From positions 3,720,001 through 3,784,000 of the forward strand of contig OZ244901.1 of assembly GCA_965221545.1 (NCBI GenBank): 64,000 bases of DNA. Reading direction: 5' to 3'. Below the pieces are notes generated by a model, which was not told the origin of the DNA, did no database searches, and was given only the letters and a program-made list of their open reading frames with translations. This stretch comes from JAJEFO01 sp022819605 (lineage in GTDB: Bacteria > Pseudomonadota > Alphaproteobacteria > Rhodobacterales > Rhodobacteraceae). The position numbers were made by a program, and so were the translations under genes. Positions 15,431 through 28,258 of this stretch are shown piece after piece; the stretch's first letter is position 1, and each line of letters begins with the position of its first letter.

Positions 15431-15538
15431 CTTGCATACGATCAATCTGGCGAAGGGGTTGCCAGGCACAGCGCCCCGCATCAAGGCTCGAACCGCCCCG
15501 GGGTGGCGTGCGCACTTGATTGGGCCAGACCATGCAAG
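15431..15538 (+). promoter_or_regulatory. Nested inverted repeats in the leuA 5' leader
   Basis: CTTGCAT (15431-15437) pairs with ATGCAAG (15532-15538), TCTGGC (15446-15451) with GCCAGA (15524-15529), and ATCAAG (15480-15485) with CTTGAT (15515-15520), all nested. Together they predict a long irregular stem domain between the attenuator and the leuA start. It might carry the downstream attenuation segments or protect the mRNA; no known riboswitch consensus was recognised. Confidence 0.4.
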
Positions 15539-15615
15539 CTGGAATGAATGGCGACGCGGTTCCTGGCGAATCGGACCGACAGCCAGCGACATGCCAGCAG
15601 TTCGAGGACGGGAAG

Positions 15616-17184
15616 ATGGCTGACAGCGAACACGTATTGATATTCGACACGACGCTGCGGGACGGCGAACAAAGCCCCGGTGCGACCATGAGCCATACCG
15701 AAAAGCTCGAAATCGCCGAGCTGCTTGACGAGATGGGCGTGGATATCATCGAGGCCGGGTTTCCTATTGCCTCAGAGGGGGACTTCGAGGCCGTGAGCGA
15801 AATCTCCAGACTTGCGCAAGACGCGGTGATCTGCGGGCTCGCGCGGGCAAATTTCCAGGACATCGACCGCTGCTGGGATGCCGTGCAGCATGCCAAGCGG
15901 CCACGAATCCATACGTTCATCGGCACGTCTCCGCTTCACCGCGACATTCCAAAGCTCTCGAAGGACGAGATGGCGGAGCGCATCCACGATACCGTGACCC
16001 ATGCGCGCAATCTTTGCGACAACGTCCAGTGGTCGCCGATGGACGCGACGCGGACCGAATGGGACTATCTCGTGCGTGTCGTCGAGATCGCGATCAAGGC
16101 GGGCGCCGCGACGATAAACATCCCCGACACGGTCGGCTATACTGCGCCCCGCGAGAGTGCCGGGTTGATCAAGCGCCTGATCGAGGAGGTGCCCGGGGCG
16201 GACGAAGTCGTTTTCGCGACCCATTGCCACAATGACCTTGGCATGGCGACGGCAAACGCACTGGCTGCGGTAGAGGGTGGCGCACGGCAGATCGAATGCA
16301 CCATCAACGGCCTGGGCGAGCGTGCCGGCAACACCGCCCTCGAGGAAGTCGTGATGGCGATGCGCGTGCGCAGCGACATCATGCCGTTCAAGACCGGCAT
16401 CGACACCACGAAACTGATCAATGTTTCGCGGCGCGTGGCAACCGTGTCCGGGTTTGCCGTGCAGTACAACAAGGCGATCGTTGGCAAGAACGCGTTCGCC
16501 CACGAGAGTGGCATCCACCAGGACGGAATGCTGAAGAACTCCGAAACATTCGAGATCATGCGTCCGGAGGATGTGGGGCTCTCGGAAACCAGCATCGTGA
16601 TGGGCAAGCATTCAGGCCGCGCCGCGCTGAAGTCAAAGTTGAAGGAATTGGGCTTTGATCCCGGCGACAATCAGCTGAATGACATTTTCGTTCGTTTCAA
16701 GGCGCTCGCCGACCGCAAGAAGGAAGTCTTCGATGACGACCTGATCGCCCTGATGCGGGACCAAGGGACGGACGAAGTGCATGACCGCATCAAGGTCAAG
16801 TTCCTTCGGGTCATCTGCGGCACCGAAGCGCCGCAGTCCGCCGACCTGATTCTCGAAATCGACGGCGAGGAGACACGGGGCACGGCGCAGGGCGACGGGC
16901 CCGTCGACGCGACGTTCAACGCAGTCAAGAAGCTCTTTCCTCACAAGGCGCGACTTCAGCTCTACCAGGTGCAGGCAGTGACCGAGGGCACGGACGCCCA
17001 AGCAACTGTCAGCGTGCGAATGGAAGAGAACGGCCTCATCACCACCGGCCAGTCTGCGGACACGGACACCGTCGTTGCAAGCGCGAAGGCCTACGTGAAC
17101 GCGCTCAATCGGCTCCTGGTCCGGCGGCAGAGGGCCGGTCCTGATGCGGATGTGAAGCAGGTGTCATACCGGGTCACCGGGTGA
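15616..17184 (+). CDS. leuA: 2-isopropylmalate synthase
   Basis: This 522-residue enzyme commits 2-oxoisovalerate and acetyl-CoA to leucine synthesis. The catalytic barrel shows FDTTLRDGEQSPG at residues ~9-21, metal-binding HCHNDLG and NGLGERAGN. The C-terminal third is the LeuA dimer domain that senses leucine for feedback inhibition. The ATG at 15616 (MADSEHVLIFDTT) is preceded by GACGGGAAG; an in-frame extension to 15520 is rejected. It is transcribed from the promoter at 15254 through a 325-base leader holding leuL, so it is probably controlled both by attenuation and by feedback. A lipase gene converges on its 3' end. Confidence 0.97.
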   Translation: MADSEHVLIFDTTLRDGEQSPGATMSHTEKLEIAELLDEMGVDIIEAGFPIASEGDFEAVSEISRLAQDAVICGLARANFQDIDRCWDAVQHAKRPRIHTFIGTSPLHRDIPKLSKDEMAERIHDTVTHARNLCDNVQWSPMDATRTEWDYLVRVVEIAIKAGAATINIPDTVGYTAPRESAGLIKRLIEEVPGADEVVFATHCHNDLGMATANALAAVEGGARQIECTINGLGERAGNTALEEVVMAMRVRSDIMPFKTGIDTTKLINVSRRVATVSGFAVQYNKAIVGKNAFAHESGIHQDGMLKNSETFEIMRPEDVGLSETSIVMGKHSGRAALKSKLKELGFDPGDNQLNDIFVRFKALADRKKEVFDDDLIALMRDQGTDEVHDRIKVKFLRVICGTEAPQSADLILEIDGEETRGTAQGDGPVDATFNAVKKLFPHKARLQLYQVQAVTEGTDAQATVSVRMEENGLITTGQSADTDTVVASAKAYVNALNRLLVRRQRAGPDADVKQVSYRVTG

Positions 17185-17203
17185 CGTCCAGGTACGGGGC
17201 GCT

Positions 17204-18181
17204 TCAGGACGCGGCTGCCGCGGCACCAAGACCCGCGGCGTCCGCCGACCGCTTCCCTTCAAGAAACTGAAGCGCATCCCTCATGAACCGCGCCCGTATC
17301 GCGGGCATCTCCATCATGACCTCGTGCCTTGCGCCTTCAATGACGTGGAGCCGCGCAGACGGCCATCTGGCGTGCATCCTGCGAACGGCGCTCGCCGACA
17401 CGACCCGTTCGTCGCTGCCAAGAATTGTCAGGACCGGCAGGTCAGGCCGAGGTGCCCCTGCAAGCCGGCGTTGTTCGGAAATGGCACTGCCGACCCATCC
17501 GATCGAGGGGCCGCCGAGCACCAGGCCTGGTTCTTCCGTCAGCTGACGAGCCATGTGCGTGAATGTCTCTCGGTCGCGCGTAAGCAGGTTCGTGCCAAAT
17601 CTCGATTCGATGACGTAGCTGCCGGGACCGGAACCCGGGACGTAGCGGCGCTCAACGCCAAGGAGCCCCAAGAGACGCGCAAGCAGGATCGCCGCCGGCC
17701 AGACGGCGGAAGGCAGATTGAGCCCCCACATCGGCGCGGAGAATATCGCCTTCCTGACAGGCAGGCCCTTGATCAGGGCCCTCAACCCGATGCAGCCGCC
17801 CATGGAGTGAGCAACGAGAAACCAAGGTTCGGGCAGGCCGTCGGCTTGCGCAGTCGAGACCAGTTCCGCCACGTCAATCTGATAGTCCGGGAAGGACGCC
17901 ACGTGTCCGAGCCTCGCATCGTCGGTCAGCCGGTCCGAGAAGCCCTGGCCTCGCCAGTCGACCGTGGCGACCGCGTAGCCTGCCCCGTTCAGGTCACGCG
18001 CGACCCGGCCGTACTTTTCGGCATATTCCGTCCGTCCCGGGAACAGCAGAATTGAGCCCTGCGCCCCGTCGACGGGCCACAGGACAACACGAATGCGGAT
18101 CCCGTCCCTGCCGCACCGCCATACGGCCCGAACGTCTTCGGGGCCTTCGGCGAGATCGGCACGAAACGGTGCACTCTCCAT
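17204..18181 (-). CDS. Alpha/beta hydrolase, lysophospholipase/monoacylglycerol lipase-like
   Basis: This 325-residue hydrolase is of the PldB/monoglyceride-lipase type. The nucleophile elbow is AHSMGGC, the oxyanion region follows ILLFPGRTEYAEKYG, and the acid and histidine are expected in ILGSDERVV and EGARHEVMME. No signal peptide is seen, so it is cytosolic or membrane-associated. The start at 18181 lies two bases after the SCP2 gene, implying one transcript with a lipid-binding partner. Exact substrate is unknown; a lipid ester is likely. Confidence 0.87.
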   Translation of the reverse strand: MESAPFRADLAEGPEDVRAVWRCGRDGIRIRVVLWPVDGAQGSILLFPGRTEYAEKYGRVARDLNGAGYAVATVDWRGQGFSDRLTDDARLGHVASFPDYQIDVAELVSTAQADGLPEPWFLVAHSMGGCIGLRALIKGLPVRKAIFSAPMWGLNLPSAVWPAAILLARLLGLLGVERRYVPGSGPGSYVIESRFGTNLLTRDRETFTHMARQLTEEPGLVLGGPSIGWVGSAISEQRRLAGAPRPDLPVLTILGSDERVVSASAVRRMHARWPSARLHVIEGARHEVMMEMPAIRARFMRDALQFLEGKRSADAAGLGAAAAAS

Positions 18182-18183
18182 GG

Positions 18184-18471
18184 TCAGGACAGCGCCGGTG
18201 CCAGTCTCATTGCCGCTCCGATGTCTCCGTCGACCTTCAGCCTTCCGGATGCAAAGGCCGCCGTCGGATCCAGGTCGCCTTCAAGAATGTCGCGGAACGT
18301 GTCGGCGTCGGCCGTCATCGTCACGTCCGCCTCGTCGTCACCGGCCCGTGCGCCCTGGTCGTCCAGAAAGATCGAGCCTTCATCCTCGATGACGAACTTC
18401 GCCGTCCCGTCAAATCCACCGCCCAGCTTGGAATTCAGCATCGTGACTGCCTCATCGATTACGTCGCTCAT
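18184..18471 (-). CDS. SCP2 sterol-binding-domain protein
   Basis: This 95-residue stand-alone SCP-2 domain folds around a hydrophobic pocket for fatty acyl or sterol-like lipids. The pattern (AKFVIEDEGSIFLDD, ADVTMTADADTFRDILEG, then FASGRLKVDGDIGAAMRL) matches the family closely and length is normal. It immediately precedes the alpha/beta hydrolase on the same strand, suggesting that the pair handles a lipid together; that link is inferred. It is divergent from the TPR gene over 64 bases. Confidence 0.9.
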   Translation of the reverse strand: MSDVIDEAVTMLNSKLGGGFDGTAKFVIEDEGSIFLDDQGARAGDDEADVTMTADADTFRDILEGDLDPTAAFASGRLKVDGDIGAAMRLAPALS

Positions 18472-18535
18472 GGGTCTGTCCTCACTTCACTGTGTTGGGG
18501 CTCGAATCTGCCCACCGATAGGTTAGGATCAACAT

Positions 18536-19096
18536 ATGCGCCGTATCCGCACATACCTCAAACCCTTGGTTGCAGCCATCGCCATATGCTTCGCACTGCA
18601 GTTCCCGGCTCTTGCTGACGATGCGGAACTTGATGCGCTGTTCGAGGGCCTGCAGAGCGCAAGCCCGGAAGCCGCCCAACAGATCGAAAAGCAAATATAC
18701 CGAATCTGGTCGCAATCGGGCTCGCCGGCAATGGACCTTTTGCTGGAGCGCGGGCGCAAGGCACATGCAGAAGGCAACTTCGATCTGGCAATCGAGCACT
18801 ACTCCGCCCTGGTAGATCACGCACCCGACTTTGCCGAAGGGTACAACGCCCGGGCCACGGCGTATTTTCAGACCGGTCGGTTCGGCCAGTCGCTGGCCGA
18901 CATCCAGCAGACCCTAAGGCTCAACCCCAGGCACTTCGGTGCCATGAGCGGGCTGGCCACCATTCTCGAGGAGATTGGCCGTCCGGAATACGCACTTGAG
19001 GCGTTGCGCGCAGTAAAGGAATTGAGCCCGCACCGAGAAGGACTCTCGGAAGCGATCATGCGTCTTGAACGAAAGGCTGAAGGCGAGTCCATCTGA
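18536..19096 (+). CDS. Exported TPR-repeat protein
   Basis: The 186-residue product begins with a signal peptide (LVAAIAICFALQFPALAD) followed by about three tetratricopeptide repeats (NFDLAIEHYSALVDHAPDFAEGYNARA, then FGQSLADIQQTLRLNPRHFGAMSG in part). TPRs act as protein-interaction scaffolds, here in the periplasm. AGGA sits seven bases before the ATG. It is monocistronic, divergent from the SCP2-lipase pair. Similar short TPR proteins are common in Rhodobacterales without known function. Confidence 0.85.
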   Translation: MRRIRTYLKPLVAAIAICFALQFPALADDAELDALFEGLQSASPEAAQQIEKQIYRIWSQSGSPAMDLLLERGRKAHAEGNFDLAIEHYSALVDHAPDFAEGYNARATAYFQTGRFGQSLADIQQTLRLNPRHFGAMSGLATILEEIGRPEYALEALRAVKELSPHREGLSEAIMRLERKAEGESI

Positions 19097-19604
19097 ACGC
19101 ATGTCGCATCAGTGCCTCCTTATGCGGCGACACGAACTTCCATCGAAGACCGTCCCGCTCCAGACAGTGCTTCAACAGCATCCTCGTCCCTGTTGGTCTC
19201 GCCCCAAAGGGTGCGGATCTGCACGCGTGCCGCCAATCCAAAGTGAGCAATTCCTCATTGACAAAAGCGGGAGATTTCAGGCCAACAACACGCGGCGCAT
19301 CTGTTCATTCCTTGCGACCGAGACAGCCACCAGCTTCAGTCCATTCGAAGACGTTGCCTGTCCGATGCGGGCCAGGCAGACCGGAAACGGCCCGACCGAA
19401 CGCGTTGCACGCCGTTCGTCAGGCGCCCCGAACCGGGCCTACCGCATGTCGGCGCACTTGCGACCGCGTGCGTCGCGTCGACACCTGGCTCAGACGGATG
19501 TCCGAAGGCGCTCGCACCCGATTCGATGTGCCGGCAGGGGGGTGTAGTCGTGCGCGACGGATTCGCCGCGCCATCGCCATAGAGATACGCTGAAAGCTCG
19601 TCAG
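19097..19604. other. 508-bp gap between the TPR gene and the rRNA operon
   Basis: No convincing gene is seen. A plus-strand frame (19065-19547) is Arg/Pro/Ser-rich and overlaps the TPR gene, and was rejected. Near the 5S 3' end, the minus strand can form a short hairpin (GCGCGGCG with CGTCGCGC), without a T-run. A tRNA-fMet gene, often found here in Rhodobacterales operons, is absent. Confidence 0.6.
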
Positions 19605-19720
19605 GCTTGGCAGTGACCTACTCTCCCACGCCTTAAGACGCAGTACCATCGGCGCTGCAGCACTTAACGGCCGAGTTCGGGATGGGATCGGGTGTTTTGC
19701 GTGCGCTATGACCACCAAAC
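19605..19720 (-). rRNA. rrf: 5S ribosomal RNA
   Basis: The minus strand reads GGTGGTCATAGCGC near its 5' end and contains the conserved GAACTCGGCCGTTAAG and GGGAGAGTAGG blocks. Length is about 116 bases; the ends are estimated to within a few bases. It is the last gene of the operon. Confidence 0.93.
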
Positions 19721-19788
19721 CAGAGGAACTTTCAGCATCCAAGTCAGGGGGCATGCTCCTGATCGAACCAGTCTGCTTCTGGATCAAA

Positions 19789-22612
<2,824 letters not shown>

Positions 22613-22728
22613 TGATCCAGAAGAAGACAGGCTTCTTCCGCTGGCCCCCGCCCGAAGGCGGAAGCACGGATCAAGAGCATGCTATCCCGCCTGCCCGGAC
22701 GGATGCCCGGACAAGCTTCACCGCCTGC

Positions 22729-22750
22729 GATGAGGCGGTGTGGTTAGTGT
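22729..22750 (-). other. Hairpin in the tRNA-Ala/23S spacer
   Basis: CACCGCCT and AGGCGGTG form a perfect 8-bp stem with a GCGATG loop in the rRNA internal spacer. Such stems commonly take part in processing or antitermination; only the repeat is directly seen. Confidence 0.4.
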
Positions 22751-22911
22751 ACTTGACTTGGATAGTGTCTGCGCTGCAGGCCGAACCTGCCGACCTTCCC
22801 GCACTTGGGAAGATGCGCACGACACTGATGTGTATCTCTATGCACGATGTCAATTCATCCAGGACTGGATGGCAAAGCCGCAAGCTTTGCGATCAAGTCC
22901 CTGAAGCCGCT

Positions 22912-22987
22912 TGGTGGAGCGTATCGGGATCGAACCGATGACCCCCTGCTTGCAAAGCAGGTGCTCTCCCAGCTGAGCTAACGCCCC
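22912..22987 (-). tRNA. tRNA-Ala (UGC)
   Basis: A 76-base cloverleaf on the minus strand starting GGGGCGTTAGCTCAGC, with anticodon TGC in CTTTGCAAG, T-arm GGTTCGATCCC and encoded CCA. The acceptor stem (GGGGCGT/ACGCTCC) pairs with the usual G-T wobble of tRNA-Ala. It lies in the 16S-23S spacer, 13 bases after tRNA-Ile. Confidence 0.97.
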
Positions 22988-23000
22988 CCAGACCAAGGGA

Positions 23001-23077
<77 letters not shown>

Positions 23078-23174
23078 GGATACGGGCGGCGGCCCGCTTT
23101 CTTTGATCCTGAAGAGATATGAGGACGGCCCGGACCGAGTCTTGTCCCGAAGGACTGCCAAGTTGATCCACGAA

Positions 23175-23192
23175 CCCCGGACACGTCCGGGG
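23175..23192 (-). other. Hairpin just after 16S
   Basis: CCCCGGAC, two bases, GTCCGGGG forms a GC-rich palindrome about 20 bases beyond the 16S 3' end, within the 16S-tRNA-Ile spacer. It is a likely pre-rRNA processing stem; function is inferred from place. Confidence 0.4.
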
Positions 23193-23204
23193 CTGCCAGG
23201 ATCT

Positions 23205-24674
<1,470 letters not shown>

Positions 24675-24900
24675 GAAACGCCGTTACCGGCGTATCCTTG
24701 ACGTCCGAACCCCTGCACATCGTTCCTGCACCCGGTCGGCGCAGGAACCGTCTCTGCCTGCGGTCATCATCCCGAAGGGATGTTTCCGCAAACAGTGAAG
24801 CTGACACTCCGGTCATCGGGGCAAGCCCCTGCGGAGCCGATATGCAGATGTCCAGTCATCGCATGGACCAGACCGCCCACATATCTCTTCAGTGACCAAC

Positions 24901-24915
24901 GATTTCAAAGAGCGA
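24901..24915 (-). promoter_or_regulatory. boxA-like antitermination site in the rrn leader
   Basis: The minus strand reads GTCGCTCTTTGAAATC, close to the boxA consensus TGCTCTTTAACA bound by NusB-S10 in rRNA antitermination complexes. It lies between the probable promoter and 16S, about 230 bases upstream of the mature 5' end, the expected place. Confidence 0.6.
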
Positions 24916-24935
24916 CAGAAACAAACCTACCGGAT

Positions 24936-24955
24936 GCGCCACGTTCTTGTGGCGC
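24936..24955 (-). promoter_or_regulatory. boxB-like hairpin in the rrn leader
   Basis: GCGCCAC and GTGGCGC form a perfect 7-bp stem with a six-base loop, about 20 bases upstream of the boxA-like site on the minus strand. The boxB-boxA order resembles nut sites of rRNA operons. Function is inferred. Confidence 0.45.
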
Positions 24956-25051
24956 GACCCGCCTCGCTCATTCCTGTTTGCTTTTGCGCCTCGTAGCCGA
25001 CCGACCCGTCTGGCGCCCCGCCGACACCTCGCAGTGCCCTCGGTAAGGGGT

Positions 25052-25080
25052 TGTTTACGCAGCCCGGACGGAACCTGCAA
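25052..25080 (-). promoter_or_regulatory. Probable rRNA operon promoter
   Basis: On the minus strand TTGCAG (25075-25080) and TAAACA (25052-25057) are spaced by 17 bases. Upstream lies an A/T tract (about 25081-25115, with AAAAAATTTT) that resembles an UP element, typical of strong rrn promoters. It is about 380 bases before mature 16S. Confidence 0.5.
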
Positions 25081-25188
25081 GACCTTTTTCTCGCTGAACG
25101 AAAATTTTTTCCCGGCATCGGATGCACGCCCAGATGTCCTGGCATCGGGCGCCCTTGGCTGCCGCGGCGCAGGCCGAAATGCCCGAAA

Positions 25189-26376
25189 TCATCGCGACGC
25201 GAAGCTGGGCCCGGATTTCCGTTCCGCCTGGCCGGAGCTCCCGATTCCAAGCCAGCGCGTCAGGTAGAGCGCCAGCACCAGCCCGGGTACCAGCGCACCA
25301 AGCGCGACCGGCAGAGAGAACGCCTCCGCGAGGAAGCCGATCAACGGGGGCCCGACCAGAAATCCGCCCAGTGCAACCGTAGCCATGATGGCGATGTTCG
25401 ATGCCTCGTATCGGTCGTCAAGCGCGGCGACCGCGGAAACTCCCAGCGGATACGCGGTCGAGATGCCGAACCCGGCAAGAGCGAACCCGGGAAGGGCGAG
25501 AGCAAGCGGCAAGGGCAACACCAGCAGCAGCAGTCCCAAAATTGCCGAGCCCGTGGTGACTCGCGCCAGGCGAACCGCTCCGAGTCTCAGCTTCAGCCAG
25601 TCACCGGCAAATCGCCCGCCGGCCATGAAGGCGGAGAAGATCGTGACCGCGATCCCTGCCCTCGTCTCCACGCTGCCTGTCCGTTCGGCAAGGTAAACCG
25701 CTGCCCAGTCAGCCAGCGAGCCTTCGGCAAGCGTTGCGAAGAACATGAAGGCGGCCACAGGCACGAGAGCGACTGGAACATCGGCCATCCTGCGCCGGGG
25801 CGGCGACGCGACGACATCCCCGTCCCCCAGCACCGGCATCGCCCTTGCGCCGGCAACGCCGGCCAAAGTGGAAATGAGCGCCAGCAGCGCCAATCCGTGC
25901 CAGGGGTTTGCCACAAGGAACGTCACCGCGGCCGATCCGCAGGCCAGGCCGAGCGCCCAGAAGCCGTGACACCTGTTCATGATCGCGAGATCCGACCGTT
26001 TCTCGAGCCTCCCGGCATAGACGTTGATGCCGACTTCGAGAAACGCGATGGCCGCGCCAAGCAGGAAGAGCGCGACGAAGAGAGACGGGCCCGACCAGGC
26101 CACGAGAGGCAGGAGTCCCGCGACTGACTGCAGCGGAAAGACCGCGATGAAGATGCGCCGCGGACCGAATCTCGCGACGACCCTGCCCGCGACCTGCAGG
26201 CAGGGAATCAGTGCGATCGGCGTGCCCATCAATGCCAGCGCCAGTTCCGCCTTCGAAAGGCCAAGGTCTTCCTGAACGAGCGGGATGATCGCGAGCCAGC
26301 CGCCAATCACGAGCGGCTGCAACAGGAACATGGCCATGATCAGGAACGTGGCGCGCATGGCCGATAGCTCATTCAT
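25189..26376 (-). CDS. MFS transporter
   Basis: This 395-residue major facilitator superfamily permease has about 12 hydrophobic segments. The first are FLIMAMFLLQPLVIGGWLA and a loop-2/3 motif GRVVARFGPRR (the MFS GxxxDR-like motif A). Overall layout resembles FucP/YbjJ-type permeases. The start at 26376 (MNELSAMRATF) is preferred to one ten codons upstream. Substrate is unknown. It lies between the rrn promoter and msrQ with no obvious functional tie. Confidence 0.85.
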   Translation of the reverse strand: MNELSAMRATFLIMAMFLLQPLVIGGWLAIIPLVQEDLGLSKAELALALMGTPIALIPCLQVAGRVVARFGPRRIFIAVFPLQSVAGLLPLVAWSGPSLFVALFLLGAAIAFLEVGINVYAGRLEKRSDLAIMNRCHGFWALGLACGSAAVTFLVANPWHGLALLALISTLAGVAGARAMPVLGDGDVVASPPRRRMADVPVALVPVAAFMFFATLAEGSLADWAAVYLAERTGSVETRAGIAVTIFSAFMAGGRFAGDWLKLRLGAVRLARVTTGSAILGLLLLVLPLPLALALPGFALAGFGISTAYPLGVSAVAALDDRYEASNIAIMATVALGGFLVGPPLIGFLAEAFSLPVALGALVPGLVLALYLTRWLGIGSSGQAERKSGPSFASR

Positions 26377-26439
26377 GGGCAGCGGCTCGTCAAGCCCGGT
26401 CCGCAACTGGGATTTCAGCGTTCGGGAAGCGGTCGGTGC

Positions 26440-27084
26440 TCAGGCGGGCCGCAACACGGCCCACCTGATTCGCGTCGCGAGCAACGCGAGAATGACACCG
26501 AGATAGACATATGGCTCCAGCTGGAAACCCTTCGAGAGCATCACAAAGTGGATCGCGCCCAGCAGCACAACCGGATACATCAACCTGTGCAGCCGCCGCC
26601 ACCTGATCGGTCCCAGCTTCCTCAGCGAGAGATTGTTCGAGGTCAGCGCAAGCGGGATCATCAGGGCAAAGGCGCCCATGCCGACCGTGATATATGGGCG
26701 CTTCACGATGTCGGCCCAGATCTGGTCGAGGAACTGGACGTCAAGAACCAGCCAGACCAGCAGATGCAAAAGCACATAGAAGAACGTCACCACGCCGAAA
26801 GAGCGTCTCAGCTTCAGGAAGCTGATCCCGGTCCACTTGTTGACCGGGCGAACGGCAAGCGTCGCGATCAGCACCTGGAGCGCAAGCTCTCCCAGTTCGT
26901 GCTCCAGGGCCTTGATCGGCTCGACCCCCAGGCGACCCGTCTGGGCCTGCCAAAGGAACCAGACCGGTGGCAGCACCGCCAGCACGTAGATGGCCAGGGG
27001 AGGCACAAGGCCTATGGCCCGGTTGACACGCTTGACCACGCTCACCCGCGCAAGCCCCTGGCCCGGCAACGGCCGGTCCGGCAA
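26440..27084 (-). CDS. msrQ: Methionine sulfoxide reductase heme-binding subunit
   Basis: This 214-residue integral membrane b-type haem protein passes quinol or flavin electrons to periplasmic MsrP. About six hydrophobic segments and paired histidines (LLHLLVW, RRLHRLMYP, AIHFVML) fit the ferric-reductase-like fold of the MsrQ/YedZ family. It starts 19 bases after msrP and is surely cotranscribed with it. The start could be this ATG or a GTG a few codons downstream. Confidence 0.93.
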   Translation of the reverse strand: MPDRPLPGQGLARVSVVKRVNRAIGLVPPLAIYVLAVLPPVWFLWQAQTGRLGVEPIKALEHELGELALQVLIATLAVRPVNKWTGISFLKLRRSFGVVTFFYVLLHLLVWLVLDVQFLDQIWADIVKRPYITVGMGAFALMIPLALTSNNLSLRKLGPIRWRRLHRLMYPVVLLGAIHFVMLSKGFQLEPYVYLGVILALLATRIRWAVLRPA

Positions 27085-27103
27085 ACTCGAAATTCGGACA
27101 TCA

Positions 27104-28033
27104 TCAGTGATTCACGATCAGGTCCATGCCGGCATAGAGATGCGCGACCTCTTCCCCGTAGCCGTTGAACTTGGCCGTCGGGGTCTGCTTGGCGAAGAGA
27201 CCGCCGCCAACGCGGCGCTCGTACTTTTGGCTCCATCTCGGGTGGTCACGTTCCGGATTCACGTTCGAATAGAAGCCGTACTCGTGTGCGCTGTACTCGT
27301 TCCACGCGGTCGGCGGCTGTTCGGCGACGAGCGTGATCTTCACAATGGACTTGATCGACTTGTAACCGTATTTCCACGGCACGATGACCCGGATCGGCGC
27401 CCCGTTCTGGTTGGGCATCGGCTCATCGTACAGACCGGTGGCCAGTATGGTCAGCGGATGCATCGCCTCGTCTAGGCGAAGACCCTCCTTGTACGGCCAC
27501 TCGATGACCGGAAAGCGGACTCCGCGCATTTCATCGGGTCGCAGCGCGGTCTCGAAAGCCACGTATTTTGCGGAAGGCTGGACTCCGACACGGTCGAGAA
27601 GGTCCGCGAGCTCGAATCCGACCCAAGGGACAACCATGGCCCAGCGCTCGACACAGCGCAGGCGGTAGATGCGTTCCTCAAGCGTGACGTCCTTCAGGAT
27701 GTCTTCCAGCCCGTACGAGCCGGGCCGGTCAACCAGGCCGCCGATCTCGATCGTCCAGGGTTCGGTCGTCAGTTCGCCGGCATAGCGTGCCGGATCTTCC
27801 TTTCCGGTACCGAACTCGTAGAAGTTGTTGTAGCTGGTGATCTCGTCCCAGGTGTTCAGCTCAAGGCCTTCGCCATATGCGGTCTTGCGCGCATTGAGAC
27901 TCGCTGCTGCGGGCCCGGCAATCGAGCCGAAGGCCACTGCGCCGGCGCCCGCCATCAGCTTCCGCCGGTTCAGCCACACGTCCTTCGGTGTCACGTCCGA
28001 CCAGTTCAAGTCGCTCTTGTATCGTCCTGCCAT
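27104..28033 (-). CDS. msrP: Periplasmic methionine sulfoxide reductase catalytic subunit
   Basis: This 309-residue molybdoenzyme of the sulfite-oxidase fold repairs oxidised methionines in periplasmic proteins. A Tat signal (NRRKLMAGAGAVAFG) marks export as a folded, cofactor-loaded protein. The Mo-coordinating cysteine is in YRLRCVERWAM, and the family blocks WTIEIGGLV and PWKYGYKSIKSIVKI are present. It requires the molybdopterin made by MoaD/MoaE encoded at 6.2-6.8 kb. A perfect 15-base palindrome lies about 110 bases upstream. Confidence 0.95.
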   Translation of the reverse strand: MAGRYKSDLNWSDVTPKDVWLNRRKLMAGAGAVAFGSIAGPAAASLNARKTAYGEGLELNTWDEITSYNNFYEFGTGKEDPARYAGELTTEPWTIEIGGLVDRPGSYGLEDILKDVTLEERIYRLRCVERWAMVVPWVGFELADLLDRVGVQPSAKYVAFETALRPDEMRGVRFPVIEWPYKEGLRLDEAMHPLTILATGLYDEPMPNQNGAPIRVIVPWKYGYKSIKSIVKITLVAEQPPTAWNEYSAHEYGFYSNVNPERDHPRWSQKYERRVGGGLFAKQTPTAKFNGYGEEVAHLYAGMDLIVNH

Positions 28034-28139
28034 GCTGTCCTCCGTTGCGGGTGCTTCGGAAAATGGCGGCTGATCGGCCTTTGGGCAATCGGTTTCACGG
28101 ATTCGTCATTCGTTGCGCGGATTCTTTCAATTTTGTCAT

Positions 28140-28154
28140 GATCCGTCACGGATC
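28140..28154. promoter_or_regulatory. Operator-like palindrome upstream of msrP
   Basis: GATCCGT, C, ACGGATC is a perfect palindrome (7+1+7) in the 225-base gap between imuB and msrP, 107 bases from the msrP start. The symmetry fits a dimeric regulator binding site. No family is recognised, and it could also be a chance palindrome. Confidence 0.35.
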
Positions 28155-28258
28155 GCTGAGCGGCGCACAACGAAGGCGCGTTGGATTTTCCATGTCTGCG
28201 CCACCCCGGTGACCGGCATGCACCCCGGGCACGCCCGTCGCTGCGGGGAAATGCCGGT

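Noticed and set aside
15276..15926. 216-codon minus-strand frame covering the leuA leader
   Set aside because: It runs antisense to the leader and leuA start, is Ser-rich without domains, and is better explained by the leuL/attenuator structure on the plus strand.
19065..19547. 160-codon frame between the TPR gene and the rRNA operon
   Set aside because: It overlaps the end of the TPR gene in another frame, is Arg/Ser/Pro-rich with no motif, and no good ribosome-binding site precedes it.
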